From NCBI GenBank assembly GCA_000482145.1, contig AUXH01000179.1, positions 1 through 31,376 on the forward strand: a DNA stretch of 31,376 nucleotides, written 5' to 3'. Origin of the DNA: Strigomonas culicis (lineage: Eukaryota; Euglenozoa; Kinetoplastea; Trypanosomatida; Trypanosomatidae). The translations under genes and the position numbers were made by a program. The notes beneath the pieces were generated by a model that did not search any database, was not told where the DNA came from, and saw nothing but the letters and a program-made list of their open reading frames with translations. Shown piece by piece: positions 27,983 to 31,376 of this stretch; position 1 is the first letter of the stretch; every line of letters starts with the position of its first letter.

Positions 27983-29137
27983 ATGAGTGAGATGCTCTTC
28001 AACGCCCCGGGGTTCGACCTCCCCGCCTTCCCCCATGCGGCTGCGCCGGCGCGGAGTGACAACCGCAGCATCAGCGCCAGCACCAACTGCCCCGCGTCCG
28101 CCTACAACAACACGGCGCCTCACACCGACGGCGCGCCGCCGATGAAGGACACCGTGAACGCCGTCAGCATCCGCGGTGGGACCTCGCTCTCCTGCGGATC
28201 GGACGCGCTGACGCAGCCGTCCTTGAACGAGGCGCCGCCGGGGGGCAGCCTCGCCGCGCGCCCCGGCACCGCGACGACGAAGCCGCTCGTGCGCGTCAGC
28301 CACGCGGCGCTCGAGGATGTGTGCCGTCTCAACGTGTACATCAGCGGGCTGCCGCCGCACTTCACGAACAACGAGCTGCGCGAGCTGGTCGCGCCCTTCG
28401 GCGCCATCAAGACGCTCAAGTGCTGCATCGACCACGAGTACAACCGCAAGATTGCAGCCGAGCTCTTCGAGGGCTGCGCGCCGCCGCCGCCGAAGGACGC
28501 GGCGGGCGGCGACGCCGCCGGGCTGCCATTCGAGGATTTCCTGACGGAGAACCTGTCACTGACAAAGGGCCACGGCTTCGTACTCTTCTGCCACCCGGAG
28601 GACGCGGAACGCTGTATCGACAGGCTTCACGACACGGAGCTGTGCGGCCGGCGGCTCGTCGTGAAGTACTCGCGCGTGGGCGCCACGCGCCGCGTCGTGA
28701 CGGAGCGCTCGTACCTCCTCGACGACGTACAGCAGAAGCGGCAGCGGCAGCGGGAGCGGGAGCAGCAGCAGCACTGGCAGCCACCGGCGCCGCTGCTGCC
28801 GGCGCCGGCGAACGCGCTGCCGGCGCCGGCGCCGCCGGTGGTGATGCCGTACATGATGGTGGCGCCGCCGGCGGCACCCTCGCCGGTGTACGTGGGCGGC
28901 GACGGACGGACTTATACCATGGTGCCCACCGCCGCCGCTCCCGCTCCGCCGGCGCCGCCGCCGGTGCCCGCCTACTACGTGCAGCCCGCCTCCGCGCAAC
29001 AGATGATCATGCCCTACATGATGGTCAGCGCCCCGCCGCCGCCGCCGCAGCAACAGCCCTACTTCTACCGGCCAGCGCCCGCCCCGGTGCCGCAGCAGCC
29101 ACTGCAGCAGCCGTACGTGTATATGCCCATCGTCTGA
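27983..29137 (+). CDS. RBP10-like single-RRM RNA-binding protein (copy 3, RRM with insertion)
   Basis: A 384-residue protein with one RRM at about residues 116-225. RNP2 is NVYISGLP at 117-124, followed by PHFT as in copy 2. RNP1 is KGHGFVLF at 195-202, a divergent form, and the domain ends VVKYSRVGATR. Between the second and third strands the loop is 44 residues (151-194) against 6 in copy 2. It contains four consecutive Pro and a run of acidic and aromatic residues. A short Gln/Arg-rich helix-like segment follows the RRM. The tail is rich in Pro, Ala, Gln and Tyr, with MPYMMV twice (288-293 and 343-348). Copies 1 and 2 resemble each other more than this one. Start 27983 is the first ATG after the likely acceptor, but a pyrimidine tract abuts it, so Met4 (27992) is an alternative. 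Confidence 0.85.
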   Translation: MSEMLFNAPGFDLPAFPHAAAPARSDNRSISASTNCPASAYNNTAPHTDGAPPMKDTVNAVSIRGGTSLSCGSDALTQPSLNEAPPGGSLAARPGTATTKPLVRVSHAALEDVCRLNVYISGLPPHFTNNELRELVAPFGAIKTLKCCIDHEYNRKIAAELFEGCAPPPPKDAAGGDAAGLPFEDFLTENLSLTKGHGFVLFCHPEDAERCIDRLHDTELCGRRLVVKYSRVGATRRVVTERSYLLDDVQQKRQRQREREQQQHWQPPAPLLPAPANALPAPAPPVVMPYMMVAPPAAPSPVYVGGDGRTYTMVPTAAAPAPPAPPPVPAYYVQPASAQQMIMPYMMVSAPPPPPQQQPYFYRPAPAPVPQQPLQQPYVYMPIV

Positions 29138-31376
29138 GGAGACGCCGGGCCTTACATCGACGGCGCATAATCGAAGATGGGATGGGTGTGACGACGAGGT
29201 TTCACCCACTTCCGTCTCTCTCTTTTCCTCTCGTATCGGTAGTTTTCTAACCCTTTATATACTTTGTATCTACGCAGTCATCTACACCTACCTACTTCTA
29301 CATCTAAACATAGATATATGCACCAGTGTTTCTTTTGCACCATTGTTTTTTTTTCCTCCGTTTTCCTGATTTTTTTTTTGGGGTTTTCTTTTCTCTATTC
29401 CTTTCAGTTCTTCTTTTTTTTTCTATACTTTTTTTCCTCCTCACCCCATTGATGTACTTTAGTTGTCTCTGTGAATCATTAAACAAAACAAACAAACAAA
29501 CAAAAAAAGATAAACTAAAATATATAGACATATAAAGAACCTATTATCTTTGTCGTTTTTTTTTTTGAAATAGGTTCGGCCATCAATTCCGTTGATCTCT
29601 TTATCATACTATTATTGGTTGCTGTTCTCTTTTTTGCTTTCCCTGTGTGCACCCAATATGAAGGTATCGTATATATATATATATATATATATTAAGATAC
29701 TAAGAAGAAAACATATTTTTTCTTCTTCATTGCATATTTACTTGCTGATGATTTTTGTTTTTTCATTTAATGATATGTATGTATGTTTGCCTTCCTGTTT
29801 GGGATCAATTGCGTGAAAATATGTTTTTTTTCTTGTTTTGTTACATGTGACCATAATAAAAAAAAAAAAGGGATACATACAAAGGAAAAACTAAAAGCGT
29901 ATTCAAATTAAAAAAAAAACAACAAGAAATAGTGAAAAGTGTAATAAGAGTAATAACGATAGTATTTTTTAATAGCATTTTTTTATTTTTATTTTTCATC
30001 GTTACTATTATCGGTATATTTCTGTTCTTTTTTTTTCTTTTTCTTTTTTGCTTCTGTCTTATTCTGAAAATGAATTTGATAGTTAGTGTGAAAGCTGAAC
30101 CTTCTTCAGATAACGTGCTTTTTGTTTTCACTTTCATTTTGATTCTCTGTATATACACTTTTTTTTTGTTTCCTTTTTTTTTTACTTCTTATACACGTAT
30201 TCATTGTTCTACTCGTACAATTCGGATACTGTGAGAGAGAAGAACGATAAAAAGGACAACACTCAACAAAATAATGAAGAGATATCCATTAATCTTATAG
30301 TAACAGTTTTTGTATTGCATTTTTTTGCATTTTTTTTTTTTATGTGTACTCAGCCCTCTTTTTTTTCTTTTCCACAATACTTTTTTTTTTAAAGATAAAA
30401 AAAAAAGACAATTATACATAATAAAGAGGCCGACTTGTAAACCGATGCTATAGAGCAGTGAATAAATGAATTGTACACTCTCTACATTTGTTTTTCATTT
30501 ATTGAACATATGTCAGTGCTATACTTCGAAAGCAGAAAATGACAACAACAAAAAAGGGCTAAGGAAAAAAAAAACAGAACATTAACAATAGTTAAAAAAA
30601 AAAAACATGTATCCTTTTGTCAAAAGCTGTTTTTTTTTCATTTTGATTGCTAAACTGAAAACAGATTATTTTTAGAATACTAACACTAAACAACAACAAC
30701 AACAAAAGAAACACTTTTTTTTCTAAGCCGTTACTTTTATTATCCATCATCAGTTTCACTTTTTCTGTTTCATTTTTTATTTACATATTACTCGCGTTCA
30801 TTTTTTTTGCTTTAATCTTCTTCTTTCTTTTCCTTTTTTTCTTCTTTTCCTCAACTCCTACAATACCTGTGTGCATTTACATGTATACTAAATAAAAGAC
30901 GTTCACGGAGAGATAAACAATGAGAAAACAAAAGGAAAAAAAACAGAAACAAAAGCAAACAACGACGACGGCTATATAGGTATAGGTGTACTTTGTTTTG
31001 AGAAAAGAAAAAAAAAGCAGCTACACGGCTAATGTGTTGGCTAATGTGTTACTACTATTATTTTTCCCTTTTCACTTTGTTTACTGTGCCCTAGTTGAGT
31101 TTTCACACTTTTTTTTCTCTTCCTTCACTTTCATTTTTTTTTTTAATAATCATTTTTTTTTAGTTTCTTTTTGTTCCCCTACACACCCTTCTCTACTGTT
31201 TTTATCACTCGTTTTTTTTTATTTGTGTGTGCGTGCTGTTGTTGTAATTATAATGTGTATTATTATGATTGATGTAAACCTATGGTGAATTATACAAAAG
31301 GACAAATTTTGGTGTATGCCGTGTTGCTCTTTTTTTTTTTTTAAAATATATAAATACATACATATATATATATATA
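29138..31376 (+). promoter_or_regulatory. 2.2-kb AT-rich region, probable 3' UTR of copy 3
   Basis: No gene is seen to the end of the window. Alternating T-rich and A-rich blocks continue, with a TA microsatellite at 29669-29693, CAAA repeats near 29478-29501 and another TA run at about 31354-31376. Open frames here are homopolymer artefacts. The region probably contains the 3' UTR of the third RRM gene, and possibly the start of the leader of the next gene outside the window. Confidence 0.45.
29669..29693. repeat. TA microsatellite
   Basis: A run of about twelve TA units within the probable 3' UTR of the third RRM gene. Confidence 0.9.

Noticed and set aside
28433..28564. Cis-spliced intron inside the RRM of copy 3
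   Set aside because: Cis introns are very rare in trypanosomatids, the segment keeps the reading frame and its composition is coding-like.
29744..29760. TGATGA-like C box suggesting a snoRNA
   Set aside because: No matching D box at a suitable distance or terminal stem was seen in this AT-rich sequence.
20550..31376. UA(U)6-type motifs as evidence that the RBP10-like proteins regulate these UTRs
   Set aside because: TATTTTTT occurs at 20697, 24954, 26727, 29714 and 29963, but also in other spacers (5463, 7858, 19258). A rough estimate from base composition predicts about two per 2 kb, so there is no visible enrichment.

Overview
The window is a stretch of nuclear chromosome from a trypanosomatid (Kinetoplastea). 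Eight intact, intronless protein genes all lie on the + strand, as in a polycistronic transcription unit. The coding regions are very GC-rich with G/C-ending codons. The spacers are AT-rich, with long T/CT tracts followed by AG, the usual layout of spliced-leader trans-splicing and coupled polyadenylation. The genus cannot be fixed from the sequence. No tRNA, rRNA, transposon or CRISPR array was recognised.

The left third (1-7600) holds four genes whose products look mitochondrial. They are a small basic protein of unknown function (328-819), two diverged tandem paralogues of a repeat protein family I cannot name (1212-2246 and 3176-5443), and an EngB/YihA-type GTPase (5974-7572), a family linked to ribosome assembly. 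The middle (8192-18658) is one 3488-residue gene for an inositol 1,4,5-trisphosphate receptor, recognised by its GGGVGD pore filter, the Cys/His linker domain after the last membrane helix, the RIH-associated domain and a C-terminal coiled coil.

The right third (19455-31376) is mostly non-coding. It holds three single-RRM RNA-binding protein genes (19455-20549, 22748-24331, 27983-29137) that share an NVYISGLPP RNP2 motif and are separated by 2.2 and 3.7 kb of AT-rich sequence, with a further 2.2 kb after the last. From memory, the T. brucei IP3 receptor (Tb927.8.2770) is followed directly by RBP10 (Tb927.8.2780), a regulator that binds a UA(U)6 motif and whose own mRNA has a 3' UTR of several kilobases. 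The trio is therefore best read as a tandem expansion at the RBP10 locus, with unusually long UTRs that may carry most of its regulation. This array is the most interesting part of the window.

The genes are linked by co-transcription rather than by one pathway: mitochondrial functions on the left, calcium release in the middle, post-transcriptional regulators on the right. Since trypanosomatids control expression mainly after transcription, the leaders and 3' UTRs are where regulation should be sought. Domain calls come from reading the translated sequence; no database search was run.
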